From positions 38,512,282-38,576,281 of the forward strand of contig NC_080064.1 of the NCBI RefSeq assembly GCF_949987535.1: a DNA stretch of 64,000 nt, given 5' to 3'. Below the pieces are notes generated by a model, which was given only the letters and a program-made list of their open reading frames with translations, ran no database searches and was not told the DNA's origin. The DNA is from Balaenoptera acutorostrata (taxonomy: Eukaryota; Chordata; Mammalia; Artiodactyla; Balaenopteridae). Positions 11,722 through 23,225 of this stretch are shown here, piece by piece; the stretch's first letter is position 1; each line of letters opens with the position of its first letter. The position numbers and the translations under genes were made by a program.

Positions 11722-13612
11722 ACTAGAGCTAATAAATAAGTTTGACAAAGTTGTAGTGGTCCAAGATCAACACATAAAAGTCAGTTATATTTCTATAAAC
11801 CAGCAATGAACAATCTGAAAGAAAATTAAGAAAACAATTCCATAAATAAGTAGAAACACATCCCAGGTTCACAGATGGACAAAAGCAATCTACAGATCCA
11901 ATGTAATCCCTATCAAAATTGCAATAGGCTTTTTGTAGGACTAGAAAAAGCAATCAAATTCATATGGAATTAAAAGGGACCCTGAATAACCAAAATAATC
12001 TTGAAAAAGAAGAGCAAGGTTAGAAGATTCACACTTCCCTGTTTTAAAACTTACTATAAAGCTACAGTAATCAAAACAGGATGATACTGGCAGAAGGACA
12101 GACACACAGACTAATGGAACAGAACTGACAAATCAGAAATAAACCTTCATATGTATATGGTAAACTGCTTTAGGACAAGAGTCCAAAGACCATCTTTGGG
12201 AAAGTCTTTACAACATATGGGGCTGGGGAAACTGTATATTCATATGCAAAATAATGCAGTTAAACTCCTACCTCACGCTATAAAAAAAAAATTAATACAA
12301 ACTGTATAAAGTTCTAAATGTAAGAGCCAAAACTATAAATATCTTAGAAGAAAATATATAGGGAAATCTTCACAACATTAGATTTGGTAATAATTTCTTC
12401 GATTTGACACCAAAAACACAGGCAAAAGGGAAAAAATAAACTGGAATTCATTAAAATTTAAAACTTTTAGGTACCTCCCAGGCAGTCCAGTGGTTAGGAG
12501 TCCACGCTCCCACTTCAGGGGGCATGGGTTCGATCCCTGGTTAGGGAACTAGATCCCGCATGCTGCGAGGTGTGGCCAAAACATGAAGTTAAAAAAAATT
12601 TTTTTAACCTTTGTGCATCAAAGGACACCATCAAAAAAGTGAAAAAGACAACTCACAGAATGGGAGGAAGTATTTGCAAATCATAGATCTACAAGGGTTT
12701 AATATCCAGAATACATAAAGAACAAATCAACCAAAAACAAACAACTGAATTTAAAAAATGGGCAAAGGACTTGAATAGTATTTCTCCAAAGCAGATATAC
12801 GAAAGGCCAATAGCACATGAAAAGATTATTATTAGTTATTAGAGAACTGCAAATCAAAACCACAATGAGTTATCACTTCATACCCATTAGGATGGCTATT
12901 ATCAAAATAACAGAAAATAGCAAATGATGGCAAACATCTGAAGAAATTGGAACCCTGGTGCATTGGTGCTGGGAATGTAAAAATGGTACAGATGCTGTGA
13001 AAACAATTTGGTGGTTCCTTAAAAAGTTAAACATAAAATTACCAGATTATCCAGCAATTCCACTTGTAGGTATACACTCAAATGAATTAAAAGCAATGAC
13101 TCAAACAGATACTTGTACACCAGTGTTCATAGCAGCATTATTCACAATAGCCAAAGGCAGAAACAAACCAACGTCCATCAACAGAAGAACAGACAAATAA
13201 AATGTGGTATACACATATAAAGGAATATTATTCAGCCTTAAAAAAGAATGAAATTCTGATACAGGTTACAACATGAATAAATCCTGAATGCATAATGCTA
13301 AGTGAAATAAGCCAGACAAAAAAGGATAAATACTGTATATTTATCTCAACTTATATGAAGTATCCAGAATAGGCAAATTAATAGAGACAGAAAGTAGAAT
13401 AGAGGTTACCAGGAACTGTGGGGTGGGGAGAACGGAGGAATTATTGTCTAATAGGTACTAAGTTTCTGTTAGCGATGATGAAAAATTCTGGAAATTGATA
13501 GTGGTACTGGTTGCACAACATTATGAATTTACTTAATGCCACTGAATTACACACTTAAAACGGTTAAAATTATAAATTTTATATTCTGTATATATTAGAA
13601 AAATTTTTTAAA
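11722..13612 (+). mobile_element. L1 fragment, ORF2 end plus 3' UTR, split by a SINE
   Basis: Contains 'aggctttttgtaggactaga'-type ORF2 sequence, 'aactgcaaatcaaaaccaca', 'ttcatagcagcattattcac', 'aaaggaatattattcagcct' and 'aatgccactgaattacacac'. The frame 12958-13200 is a broken ORF2 C-terminal piece (YPAIPLVGIHSNELKAM). Degenerate, with stops throughout. Confidence 0.9.
12471..12606 (+). mobile_element. Short CHR SINE inside L1
   Basis: 'tcccaggcagtccagtggtt', 'gggttcgatccctggttagg' and an A-rich tail. It interrupts the L1 between 'aaacttttag' and 'cctttgtgcatcaaa'. Confidence 0.85.
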
Positions 13613-13701
13613 ATTGTACAACCAGAATCTTTTCTTTTTGTCTTCCTACACAATACCAAATAAATGGCTAAGGTGATTTCTACTAAAATGGTCATGACAG
13701 G

Positions 13702-14070
13702 GGCTTCCCTGGTGGCACAGTGGTTAAGAATCCACCTGCCAATGCAGGGGACACGGGTTCAGGCCCTGGTCCAGGAAGATCCCATGTGCCGTGAAGCAAC
13801 TAAGCCCATGCACCACAACTACTGAGCCTGCACTCTAGAGCCTGTGAGCCGCAACTACTGAGCCCACGAGCCACAACTACTGAAGCCCACGCGCCTAGAG
13901 CCCATGCTCTGCAACAAGAGAAGCCACTGCAATGAGAAGCCCACGCACCGCAATGAAGAGTAGCCCCCGCTCACCACAACTAGAGGAAGTCCGCACAGAG
14001 CAACGATGACCCAACACACTCAAAAAATAAATAAATAAATTTTTAAAAAAGCTTTAAAAATAAGTAAAAT
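13702..14070 (+). mobile_element. CHR SINE (outer of a nested pair)
   Basis: Full-length, with repeated 'ccacaactactgagcc' units. The duplication aaaatggtcatgaca at 13685-13699 recurs as aaaatggtcgtgaca at 14414-14428, beyond the next SINE. The second SINE therefore landed in the tail of this one. Confidence 0.93.
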
Positions 14071-14071
14071 A

Positions 14072-14413
14072 GGGCTTCCCTGGTGGCACAGTGGTTGAGA
14101 ATCTGCCTGCCAATGCAGGGGACACAGGTTCGCACCCTGGTCTGGGAGGATCCCACATGCCGCGGAGCAGCTAGGCCCGTGAGCCACAATTACTGAGCCT
14201 GCGCATCTGGAGCCTGTGCTCCGCAACAAGAGAGGCCGCAATAGTGAGAGGCCCGCGCATCGCGATGAAGAGTGGCCCCCGCTTCCCACAACTGGAGAAA
14301 GCCCTCGCACAGAAACGAAGACCCAACACAGCCATAAATAAATAAATAAATAAATATTAAAAAATAAAAATAAAAATAATAAATAAATAAATAAATAAAT
14401 AAAATTAAAAAAT
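14072..14413 (+). mobile_element. CHR SINE, 'acaattactgagcc' subtype, inside the tail of the previous SINE
   Basis: Same variant body as the copy at 832. It ends in a long AAATA-rich tail, and the shared outer duplication follows at 14414. Confidence 0.93.
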
Positions 14414-15279
14414 AAAATGGTCGTGACATAGACAAAGCACTCTTCTCTTGATAATGGTGCAACAGTTCTCAAAGTGTGATCCACAAACCCTCGAGAGCCC
14501 CTGAGGCTTTTTCAGGGAATATACAAGGTCTAAACTATTTTCATATTAATATTTCCTTTTTCACTTAATTATGGTTCACTGATAGTGTATAAGCATCTTG
14601 GATAAAAGATAAATCAAAGCAGTGGAAGCAGACTGTACTATTTCATCAGTCTAGTCACTCTGTTCTTCACTATCACACACCTGAGTTTAAAAAAAAAGTC
14701 AGTTGGACTTAAAAATGTCCAACATAAAGCAGTAAGAAATTTTATTACACCTCTAGCTTTATTTTATTAAAATATATATCCTTAAAATTTTATAAACCTT
14801 GACCCTTGGGTACACATCTTTTTAATATTCTGTGTGACAAAATGAAAAATACATATAAAGCAGTTCTGCACAATGCAATGACAGTTATCTTGAAGAAAAA
14901 CACTTAAGAGATTGACTTGCAAGCTACTTTCTCCATAGAACTCTATTTTTAACTTTATAAGTGGCTAACAAACTATAATTATTCAGACTTGGGTATTTGG
15001 CAGACATTTTTCCTAAAAATAAATAAAGCTTCTCACTTTACAGAAAACTACGGACAGTATTTGTTGCCATTGATAAAAGAGTTTTCAAAAGAATATTACA
15101 ATTTTTGTAAAACTTGAAAACTTCCCAGTAACTTTAAAACTTTTCTGCTGAGGTCAACAGTGATATTAATATTACTTAATATTGCAGAATGCAATGTGAA
15201 AACACCTGGAAGACCTACATAATCCAGTCAACCAATATTTTCAAAAAGACTGCTATAGGCTGAATGTTTGTATCTTATA

Positions 15280-16063
15280 TGACCAGGCCACCCAAGACAG
15301 CTGTTTTCCTGCTTTCTGTACATCCCCTGCTCCACCAGTCCCTGCTTCACCTACACCTACACACGTGACTGACCTTCCTTCTTTTTTTTTTAAAAAAATA
15401 TATTTATTTATTTATTTTTATTTTTGGCTGTGTTGGGTCTTTGTTGCTGCATGCGGGCTAAGCGGTGAGCAGGGGCTACTCTTCGTTGTGGTGCACAGGC
15501 TTCTCACTGCGGTGGCTTCTCTTGTTGCAGAGCACGGGCTCTAGGCACACGGGCTTCAGTAGTTGTGGCTCGTGGGCTCAATAGTTGTGGATCGCGGGCT
15601 CTAGAGCTCAGGCTCAGTAGTTGTGGTGCACGAGCTTAGTTGCTCCGCGGCATGTGGGATGTTCCCAGAGCAGGGCTCGAACCCGTGTCCCCTGCATTGG
15701 CAGGAGGATTCTTTACCACCACACCACCAGGGAAGCCCCTGACCTTCCCTTTTAATCATAGAATCTAGGCAATCACCTGCTCCGCACCAGCTAGTGATTG
15801 TTTTAATCTTTAGATCAGAACTATCTCCACTATGACAGTTTATCAAAGGCGTGTGCGCCTCTGTTGGTTCCCTGGTAACCAATGAGCCAACCTGATGTGA
15901 ATCATTCCGCTCCCCCTCCTCCGGTAGCTGTCTGCTGTTTATGTAAGATTCACCCACTTATGAAACCACTGATATCTCTATCGCTGACTCCAGGCTCTGT
16001 CTTCAGTCTTGAGGTAGAGCAAGTACAGGTAGGGCTTGCAAGCCTGCAGGGTGCAGCCCAGCA
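15280..16063 (+). mobile_element. Endogenous retrovirus solo LTR inside the MLT1-like LTR
   Basis: Starts tgaccaggcc and ends ..agcccagca, so it has TG/CA ends. It contains 'gcaatcacctgctccgcacc', a CCAAT-type 'ggtaaccaatgagcc' and a GC-rich promoter-like part, and resembles cetartiodactyl ERV1-type LTRs. A SINE interrupts it. No viral genes are present. Confidence 0.6.
15382..15738 (-). mobile_element. CHR SINE inside the ERV LTR
   Basis: Reverse orientation from a (TTTA)n tail to 'ccaccagggaagcccc'. The duplication is ctgaccttcc at about 15370 and 15739. This is the innermost layer of the nest at 14460-17641. Confidence 0.93.
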
Positions 16064-16702
16064 TATCTCCACAAAATTCTTATGTTAAACCCTAACTCCC
16101 ACCATGATGGTATTTGGAGGTGTGGGTCTCTGGGAGGTCATTAGGTCATGAGGGTGGAGCCTTCATGAATGGGATTAGTATCCTTATGAAAGAGACCCAA
16201 GAGACCTCCCTTGCCCCTTCCACCATGTGAGGACATAGGGAGAACAGACACCTATGAATGTGAAAGTGGGTTCTCACCAGATACCAAATCTGACTGAGCC
16301 TTGATTGTAGATTTCTCAGCCTCCAGAACTGTGAACAATAAATTTCTGCTGTTGATAAGCCACTCCATCTAAAGTATTTTCATTATAGCAGCCCAAATGG
16401 ACTACAACAATTCATGATGTTATAAAATCATACATGGGTAAGAAATCCATTAAAGTACAAGATAGACCAATGGATTGTAATATAACAGAGTTTGAAAAGT
16501 TCTTTGATATGGTTCTTGATTCCACATTTCAACTAATCTTTAAGAAACTATCAAAGTTTTGGTAAAGTGTCAAGGAAGACCTTAAACACTAATATTAATT
16601 ATATTAAAATATCCCTCCCTTTTGCAATTACCTATCTGTGTAAGACTAGACTTTTCTTCATAGACTTCAACCAAAACATATCACACTTCGCAAAGAAGTA
16701 AA

Positions 16703-17028
16703 GGGACTTCCCTGGTGGCACAGTGGTTAAGAATCCACCTGCCAATGCAGGGGACACGGGTTCGAGCCCTGGTCTGGGAAGATCCCACATGCTTCGGAGC
16801 AACTAAGCCCATGCACCACAACTACTGAGCCTGCGCTCTAGAGCCCGTGTGCCACAACTACTGAAGCCCACACGCCTAGAGCCCGTGCTCTGCAACAAGA
16901 AAAGCCACCACAATGAGAAGCCCGCACACTGCAATGATGAGTAGCCCCTGCTCGCCGCAACTACAGAAAGCCCGCATGCAGCAACGAAGACCCAACATAG
17001 CCAAAAAATAAATAAAATTTTAAAAAAG
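16703..17028 (+). mobile_element. CHR SINE inside the hAT element
   Basis: Full-length with standard body. The short duplication is aagtaaa / gagtaaa. Transposon sequence continues on both sides. Confidence 0.92.
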
Positions 17029-17190
17029 GAGTAAATATGAGAATCCATCTGCCTTTTATTAACCAGAGATTAAAGAGATTCGAAAAAAGTGTAAACCAAT
17101 GCCATTCTTCTAACTAAATTTGTTTGGAAATTATTTTTCATTTAAAATGTCATTTATGTTACATGTAATGGTTTTGTTATTGCTATTTTT

Positions 17191-17475
17191 GTTATTTTTT
17201 AAAATTCATTAATTTATTTATTTTGGCTGCGCCGTGTCTTAGTTGCGGCACACAGGATCTTCATTGCAGCATGTGGGATCTTTTAGTTGCAGCATGCGGA
17301 CTCTTAGTTGCGGCATGCGGACTTCTTAGTTGCAGCATGCAGAATTCTTAGTTGCGGCATGTGGACTCTTAGGTGCAGCATGCATGCAGGATCTAGTTCC
17401 CCGACCAGGGATTGAACCCAGGCCCCCTGCGTTGGGATTGCAGAGTCTTACCCACTGGACCACCAGGGAAGTCCC
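17191..17475 (-). mobile_element. CHR-related SINE with tandem 'ttagttgcggcatgcgga' units
   Basis: Reverse orientation. The body consists of about five imperfect 22-24-bp units, followed by 'agttccccgaccagggattg' and 'ccaccagggaagtccc'. The duplication tgttattgctattttt / tgttattgttattttt is at 17175-17190 and 17476-17491. Confidence 0.92.
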
Positions 17476-17812
17476 TGTTATTGTTATTTTTAAATGAATA
17501 AGGTAAACATTTTCAAATTTTCTCAGTTTTAACTTCTAATACAGTAACAATAGACATAACTCCCATAAACCAAAACGCTTTAGGGTCTTCAATAGTGTTT
17601 AAGGGTGTAAAGGGTCCCAAATCAAAAAGTTCAAGAACTGCTAATCTAATCAGGCCTGTGTTCAAATCAAAAAGGAATTTTTTTTCACTACCACTTTTTG
17701 TTCATGTACAAAAGGTTTTATATATAGCTGAATTGTACCCTGAAACCAAAAAAACGAGCTAGGATAAAGAAGAGGCTCAGGTTCCAATCCTACAACCTAT
17801 TCAGAAGGCCAT

Positions 17813-18230
17813 ATGTGTTACAGAATAAAACATGCCTCAGCAAAGGGGATCAGAATATACCACCCCAAAGTATGCCACTTTGGCATGAGGATTATTTTGA
17901 GCTGAAGGCCATTAAGAAACAGCAGACACAAAAGGAACTCTCTGCCCTCCCCTTTTCTGTCTAAAGGCAGGGCATATATTTCTATTTGTAAAGACATCTC
18001 CCTCTCCCATACCAGGAAGAGGAGAATGACTCGATCACCAGAAATGACTTTTAACACAGGAGACAGCACCAACTGGAGTCTGCATAAACAAACCTTACTA
18101 AAACGACCCTTATCTTCCATTAATTTCCCCATATATTTACCTTCCCACAATTTACTACCCCTAGAATCCCAAATCCTTTTAACTTTGTCTAGTCACTTCT
18201 CCACAATTTATCACCCTTTCTTAAAATGGT
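17813..18230 (+). mobile_element. Old LTR-like repeat, left part (split by L1)
   Basis: 'accaccccaaagtatgccac', 'ggcatgaggattattttgag' and 'aaggccattaagaaacagca' form a common mammalian LTR-like repeat. It breaks off at 18243 and resumes at 23061 after the L1. The two parts sum to roughly 600 bp. I am not sure of the family. Confidence 0.6.
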
Positions 18231-19017
18231 ATACAAGCTCTCACTGGTTTTTCAAAAAGATTTTAAAAATAGACAAATATTTAGCTAGACTTACCAAGAA
18301 AAAAAGAGAGAGGACTCAAATAAAATCAGAAATGAAAGGGAAGACATTAGCACTGATACCACAGAAATACAAAGGATCATAAGAGACCACTATGAATAAT
18401 TACATGTCAAAAAACTGGACAACCCAGAAGATATGGAAACATTCCTAGAAACATACAACCTACCAAGACTGAATCATGAAGAAATAGAAAATATGAACAG
18501 ACCAGTTACTAGCAAGGAGATTGAATCAGTATCAAAAATCACCCCAACAAACAGAAGTCCAGGGCCAGATGGCTCCACTAGTGAGTTCCACCAAACATTT
18601 TAAAAAGAATTAATACCAATCCTTCTCAAACTCTTACAAATAATAGAAGAGGAAGGGACACTTCCAAACTCATTTTTGTGAGGTCAGCATTACCTTAAAA
18701 CCAAAACTAAACAAGGATACTTCCAGAAAATTAAAGGCCAATATCTCCAATGAACACAGATGCAAAAATCATCACCAAAATATTAGCCAACTGAATTCAA
18801 CAATACATTAACAGGATCATACATCATGATCAAGTGGGATTTATTCCAGGAATGCAAAGATGGTTCAACATCCACAAAGCACCATGTTGTGATATACCAC
18901 ATTAACAAAATGAAGGATAAAAGTTATATGGTCATCTCAATAGATGCAGAAAAAGCATTTGACAAAACTGAACATCTATTAATGATTAAAAACTCTCAAC
19001 AAGGTGGGTACAGAGGG

Positions 19018-19289
19018 GGGACTTCCCTGGTGGTCCAGTGGCTAAGACTCTGCGCTCCCAATGCAGGGGGCCCAGGTTTGATCCCTGGTCAGGGAACTAG
19101 ATCTCACATGCTGCAACTAAGAGTTCAATGCCACAACTAAAAATCCTGCATGCTGCAACTAAAGATCCCACATGCCACAACTGAAAGATCCTGCATGATG
19201 CAACTAAAGATCCCGCATGCCACAAAGAAGATCCCACATGCCACAACTAAGACCTGAGGCAGCCAAATAAATAAATGTTTTTTTAAAAA
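19018..19289 (+). mobile_element. CHR SINE with tandem 'gcaactaaagatcc' units, inside L1
   Basis: Head ggggacttccctggtggtcc. The body contains several ~20-bp 'catgccacaactaaagatcc' repeats. The duplication is aaggtgggtacagaggg / aaggtgggtacaaaggg at 19001-19017 and 19290-19306. Confidence 0.93.
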
Positions 19290-19402
19290 AAGGTGGGTAC
19301 AAAGGGAACATACCTCAACACAATAAAGACCATATATGATAAGCCCACAGCTAACATCATATGCAATAATAAAAAGCTGAAAGCTTTTTTAAGGAACAAG
19401 AC

Positions 19403-19761
19403 TTTTTAATTAATTAATTAATTTATTTATTTATTTATTTTTGGTTGCATTCGGTCTTGTGCTGTGCACAGGCTTTCTCTAGTTGTGGCGAGCAGGGGCT
19501 ACTCTTCGTTGCGGTGTGCGGGCTTCTCATTGTGGTGGCTTCTCTTGTTGTGGAGCACACGCTATAGGCAAACGGGCTTCAGTAGTTGTGGCACGCAGGC
19601 TCAGTAGTTGTGAATCACGGGCTCTAGAGTGCAGGCTCAGTAGTTGTGGTGCACGGGCTTAGTTGCTCTGCGGCATGTGGGATTTTCCTGGACCAGGGTT
19701 CGAACCCGTGTCCCCTGCATTGGCAGGCGGGTTCTTAACCACTGTGCCACCAGGGAAGCCC
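19403..19761 (-). mobile_element. CHR SINE inside L1
   Basis: Reverse orientation, from a (TTAA)n/(TTTA)n tail to 'ccaccagggaagccc'. The duplication aacaagac lies just outside both ends. Confidence 0.92.
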
Positions 19762-20944
19762 AACAAGACAACTTTTATTCACCACTTTTATTCAAAGCAG
19801 TTTTGAAAGTCCTAGACAGGGCAATTAGGCAAAAAAAAAAAAAAAGAAAAGGCATCCAAATTGGACAGGAAGAAGTAAAATTATCTCTATTTGCAGATGA
19901 CGATATATTACATATAGAAAACCCTAAGGACTCCACCAAAAAAACTGTTAGAACTAATAAACAAACTCAGTATAGCTGCAAGATACAAAATCAATATATA
20001 AAAACCAATTGCATTTCTATACTAATAATGAGCCATAAGAAAGAGAAATTAAGAAAACAATCCCATTTACAACTGGATCAAAAAGAATAAAATACCTAAG
20101 AATAAATTTAACCAAGGAGGTGAAAGATCTCTACACTGAAAACTATAAGGCACTGATGAAAGAAACTGAAGAAGACACAACTAAATGGAAAGATATTCCA
20201 CGCTCATGGATTGGAAGAAAAACTGTTAAAATGTTCATACTACCCAAAGCAATCTACAGATTCAATGCAATCCCTATCCAAATTCCGATGGCGTTTTTCA
20301 CAGAAATAGAAGAAACTATCCTAAAACTGGCACGGAACTACAAAAGACCCCAAATAGTCAAAGTAATCTTGAGAAGGAATAACAAAGCGGGAGGCTTCAA
20401 ACTTCCTGAACACAAACTATATTACAAAGCTAAAGCAATCAAAACAGTATGGTATTTAGCATAAAAACAGACATATGTGTCAATGGAATGAAATAGCCCA
20501 GAAATAAACCCACACACAAGGTCAATTAATTTATGTCAAAAGAGCCAAGGACATACAAAGGGGAAAGGACAGCGTCTTCAATAAATGGTGTGGAGAAAAC
20601 TGGACAGCCACATGCAAAAGAGTGAAACTGGACCACCATCTTACACCATACACAAAAGTCAACTCAAAATGGATTAAACGCTCAAATATAAGAGCTGAAA
20701 CCATAAAATTCCTAGAAGAAAACAGAAGGTAGCTCCTTGACATTAGTCTTGGCGATGGTTTTCTGGATTTGACACCAAAACCAAAGGCAACAAAAGCAAA
20801 AATCAACAAGTGGGACTACATCAAACTAAAAAGCTTCTGTACAGCAAAGGAAGCCATCAACAAAATGAAAAAGCAACCTACCAAATGGGAGAAAATATTT
20901 GCAAATCATATATCTGATGAGACAGTAATACCTAAAATATATTA

Positions 20945-21185
20945 GGGACTTCCCTGGTGGTCCAATGGTTAAGACTCTGCGCTCCCAATGCAGGGGGCCC
21001 GGGTTCGATCCCTGGTCAGAGAACTAGATCCTGCATGCCGCAACTAAGATCCCGTGTGCCACAACTAAAGATCCCTCATGCCGCAATGAAGATCCCACAC
21101 ACGGCAACAAAGATCCTGTGTGCTGCAACTAAGACCCAGGACAGCCAAATAAATAAATAAATAATTTAAAAAATAAAAAATAAAT
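20945..21185 (+). mobile_element. CHR SINE inside L1
   Basis: Head gggacttccctggtggtcca, tandem 'gcaactaaagatccc' units and an (AAATA)n tail. The duplication is about ctaaaatatatta / ataaaatatatttta. Confidence 0.9.
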
Positions 21186-21248
21186 AAAATATATTTTAAA
21201 ACTTATGCAACTCAATAGCAAAAAAATCTGATAAAAAGTGGGCAGAGG

Positions 21249-21540
21249 GGACTTCCCTGGCGGGACAGTGGTTAAGAATCCACCTGCCAATGCAGGGGAC
21301 ACGGGTTCGAGCCCTGGTCTGGGAAGATCCCACATGCCGCGGAGTAACTAAGCCCGGGCGCCACAACTACGGAAGCCCGCGTACTCTAGGGCCCACGTGC
21401 TGCAACTACTGAGACCGTGTGCTGCAACTACTGAAGCCTGCGCGCCTAGGGCCCATGTTCCGTGACAAGAGAAGCCACCGCAATGAGAAGGCCGTGCACA
21501 GCAACGAAGACCCAATGTGGCCCAAAAATAAATTAATTTT
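21249..21540 (+). mobile_element. CHR SINE inside L1
   Basis: Standard body. The duplication aaaagtgggcagagg / aaaaatgggcagagg is at 21234-21248 and 21541-21555. Confidence 0.92.
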
Positions 21541-21708
21541 AAAAAATGGGCAGAGGATCTGAATAGCCATTTTTCCAAAAAGACATCCAGATGGCCAACT
21601 GTTACATGAAAAGGTGTTCAACATCACTAATTATCAGGAAAATCCAAATCAAAACTACAAGATATCACGTCACACCTGTTACGATGGCTACTATCAAAAA
21701 GACAAGAA

Positions 21709-22043
21709 GGGCTTCCCTGGTGGTGCAGTGGTTAAGAATCCGCCTGCCAATGCAGGGGAGATGGGTTCGAGCCCTGGTCTGGGAAGATCCCACATGTCTC
21801 GGAGTAACTAAGCCCGTGCATCACGACTACTGAGCCTCTGCTCTAGAGCCCATGCGCCACAACTACTGAGCCCATGTGCCACAGCTACTGAAGCCCGCGC
21901 ACCTAGAGCCCGTGCTCCACACGAGAAGCCACCACAATGAGAAGCCCGTACAACACAACGAAGAGTAGACCCCGCTCGCCACAACTAGGGAAAGCCCGCA
22001 CGCACCAACATATACCCAACGCAGTCAAAAATTAAAAAATTTT
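21709..22043 (+). mobile_element. CHR SINE inside L1
   Basis: Standard full-length body. The exact duplication aaaaagacaagaa is at 21696-21708 and 22044-22056. Confidence 0.94.
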
Positions 22044-22357
22044 AAAAAGACAAGAAATAACAAGTGTTGGCAAGGATGTGAAGAAAAGAAAACCCTTGTG
22101 TATTGTCAGTGGGAATGTAAATTGGTACAACAACTATGGAAAACAGTATGAAGGCTCCTCAAAAAATTAAAAATAGAATTAATGTATGAACCAGCAACTC
22201 CACTTCTGGGTATTTATCCCAAAAAAATGAAAACACTGACTCAAAAAGATATATGCACCCCCATGTTCATTGCAGCATTATTTACAGTAGCCAAGATATG
22301 GAAACAACCTAAGTGTCCACTGATGGATGAATGGATAAAGAAAATATATACAATGGA

Positions 22358-22490
22358 GGGAATTCCCTGGAGGTCCAGTGGTTAGGACTCGGTGCTTTCA
22401 GGCTTTCACTGCTGTGGCCCAGGTTCGATCCCTGGTTGGGGAACTAATATCCCGGCAAGCAGGCGGCTCGGCCAATAAAAAAAGAAAGAA
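22358..22490 (+). mobile_element. Short CHR SINE inside the L1 3' region
   Basis: 'gggaattccctggaggtcca', 'gtggcccaggttcgatccct' and an A-rich tail. A perfect 21-bp duplication at 22337-22357 and 22491-22511 suggests a relatively recent insertion. Confidence 0.95.
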
Positions 22491-23060
22491 AAAGAAAATA
22501 TATACAATGGAATATTATTCAGTCATAAAAAGAAGATAATCCTGTCATTTGTGACAACATGGATGGACCTTGAGGGCATTATGTTAAGTGAAATAAGACA
22601 GAGAAAGACAAATACTGTATGATCTCACTTATACATAGAATCTGAAAAAAAAGAAAAAGAATGAAGAAAACAGAACTCATAGAGAGAACAGATTGGTGAT
22701 TGCCAGAGGAAAGGGATGAGAGATGGGTGAAATGGGTAAAGGTGGCAAAAAGATACAAACTTCCAGTTATAAAATTAATAAGTCCTAGGGATATAATGTA
22801 CAGCATGGTGACCACTGTTAATAATACTATATTGTATATTTGAAAGTTGCTAAGAGAATATATCTTAAAAGTTCCCATCATGAGAAAAAAAATTGTAACT
22901 ATATGTGATGATAGATGTTAACTAGACTTGTGATCACTTCACAATATATACATATATCAAATCATTATGTTGTAGACCTGAAACTAATATAACGTTATAT
23001 ATCAATTATAGTCCAATTTAAAAGAAAAGAAAAGAAAAAAATATGGCATACAAGCTCTCA

Positions 23061-23225
23061 AGCCTAACTGCTTCTTTGGGTTTTCACTTCTTTTCTGTGA
23101 CATTCCTGTGTATATATGAGGAGTAAACCTTTTCTTTTGTTAATCTGGCATTTGTCAATTTAATTAGCAATCCCCAGTAACTAAACCTATGAGGGTAGAG
23201 AAAAAGGGTTTTTTCTCCCCCAAAG
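23061..23225 (+). mobile_element. Old LTR-like repeat, right part
   Basis: Continuation of the element at 17813-18230: 'gggttttcacttcttttctg', 'gtcaatttaattagcaatcc' and 'agagggtagag'-type sequence near the end. Confidence 0.55.

Larger units (their letters stand above)
15251..16410 (+). mobile_element. MLT1-like MaLR LTR, split by another LTR
   Basis: The left piece 'tgctataggctgaatgtttg' ends at about 15279 and the right piece resumes at 16064. The right piece has 'tatctccacaaaattcttat', 'catgagggtggagccttcat', 'ccatgtgaggacataggg', 'agcctccagaactgtgaaca' and 'ttatagcagcccaaatggac', all typical of MLT1-type LTRs. It sits inside the hAT element. Confidence 0.8.
14460..17641 (+). mobile_element. 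hAT DNA transposon remnant with nested insertions
   Basis: The left end 'cagttctcaaagtgtgatcc' and right end 'caaaaagttcaagaactg' are inverted hAT-type termini. Inner segments 14462-15250, 16416-16702, 17029-17190 and 17492-17641 belong to it. The segment 16600-16690 translates in part as PSLLQLPICVRLDFSS, resembling the C-terminal dimerisation region of hAT transposases, but with stops. The element at 46809-47344 is a shorter copy of the same family. Both are inactive. The family name (Charlie/Zaphod group) is uncertain. Confidence 0.75.
18244..23047 (+). mobile_element. L1 (ORF2 RT region to 3' end) with six nested SINEs
   Basis: 5'-truncated L1 of about 4.8 kb including insertions. Flanking duplication atacaagctctca at 18231-18243 and 23048-23060. 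Recognisable ORF2 pieces: 18826-18990 (MVISIDAEKAFDKTEH), 19772-20090 ([20 protein letters not shown], where LINE RTs carry FADD at the catalytic site) and 20120-20464 ([16 protein letters not shown]). Many stops and frameshifts; inactive. Confidence 0.93.

Noticed and set aside
14020..14484. 154-codon open frame on the minus strand
   Set aside because: It is the reverse strand of a CHR SINE and its AAATA tail, which gives the FIYLFIYL-like hydrophobic run.
19644..20464. Two plus-strand frames with reverse-transcriptase-like sequence
   Set aside because: These are broken L1 ORF2 with FADD-type motifs, stops and SINE interruptions. Annotated as an L1 remnant, not a gene.
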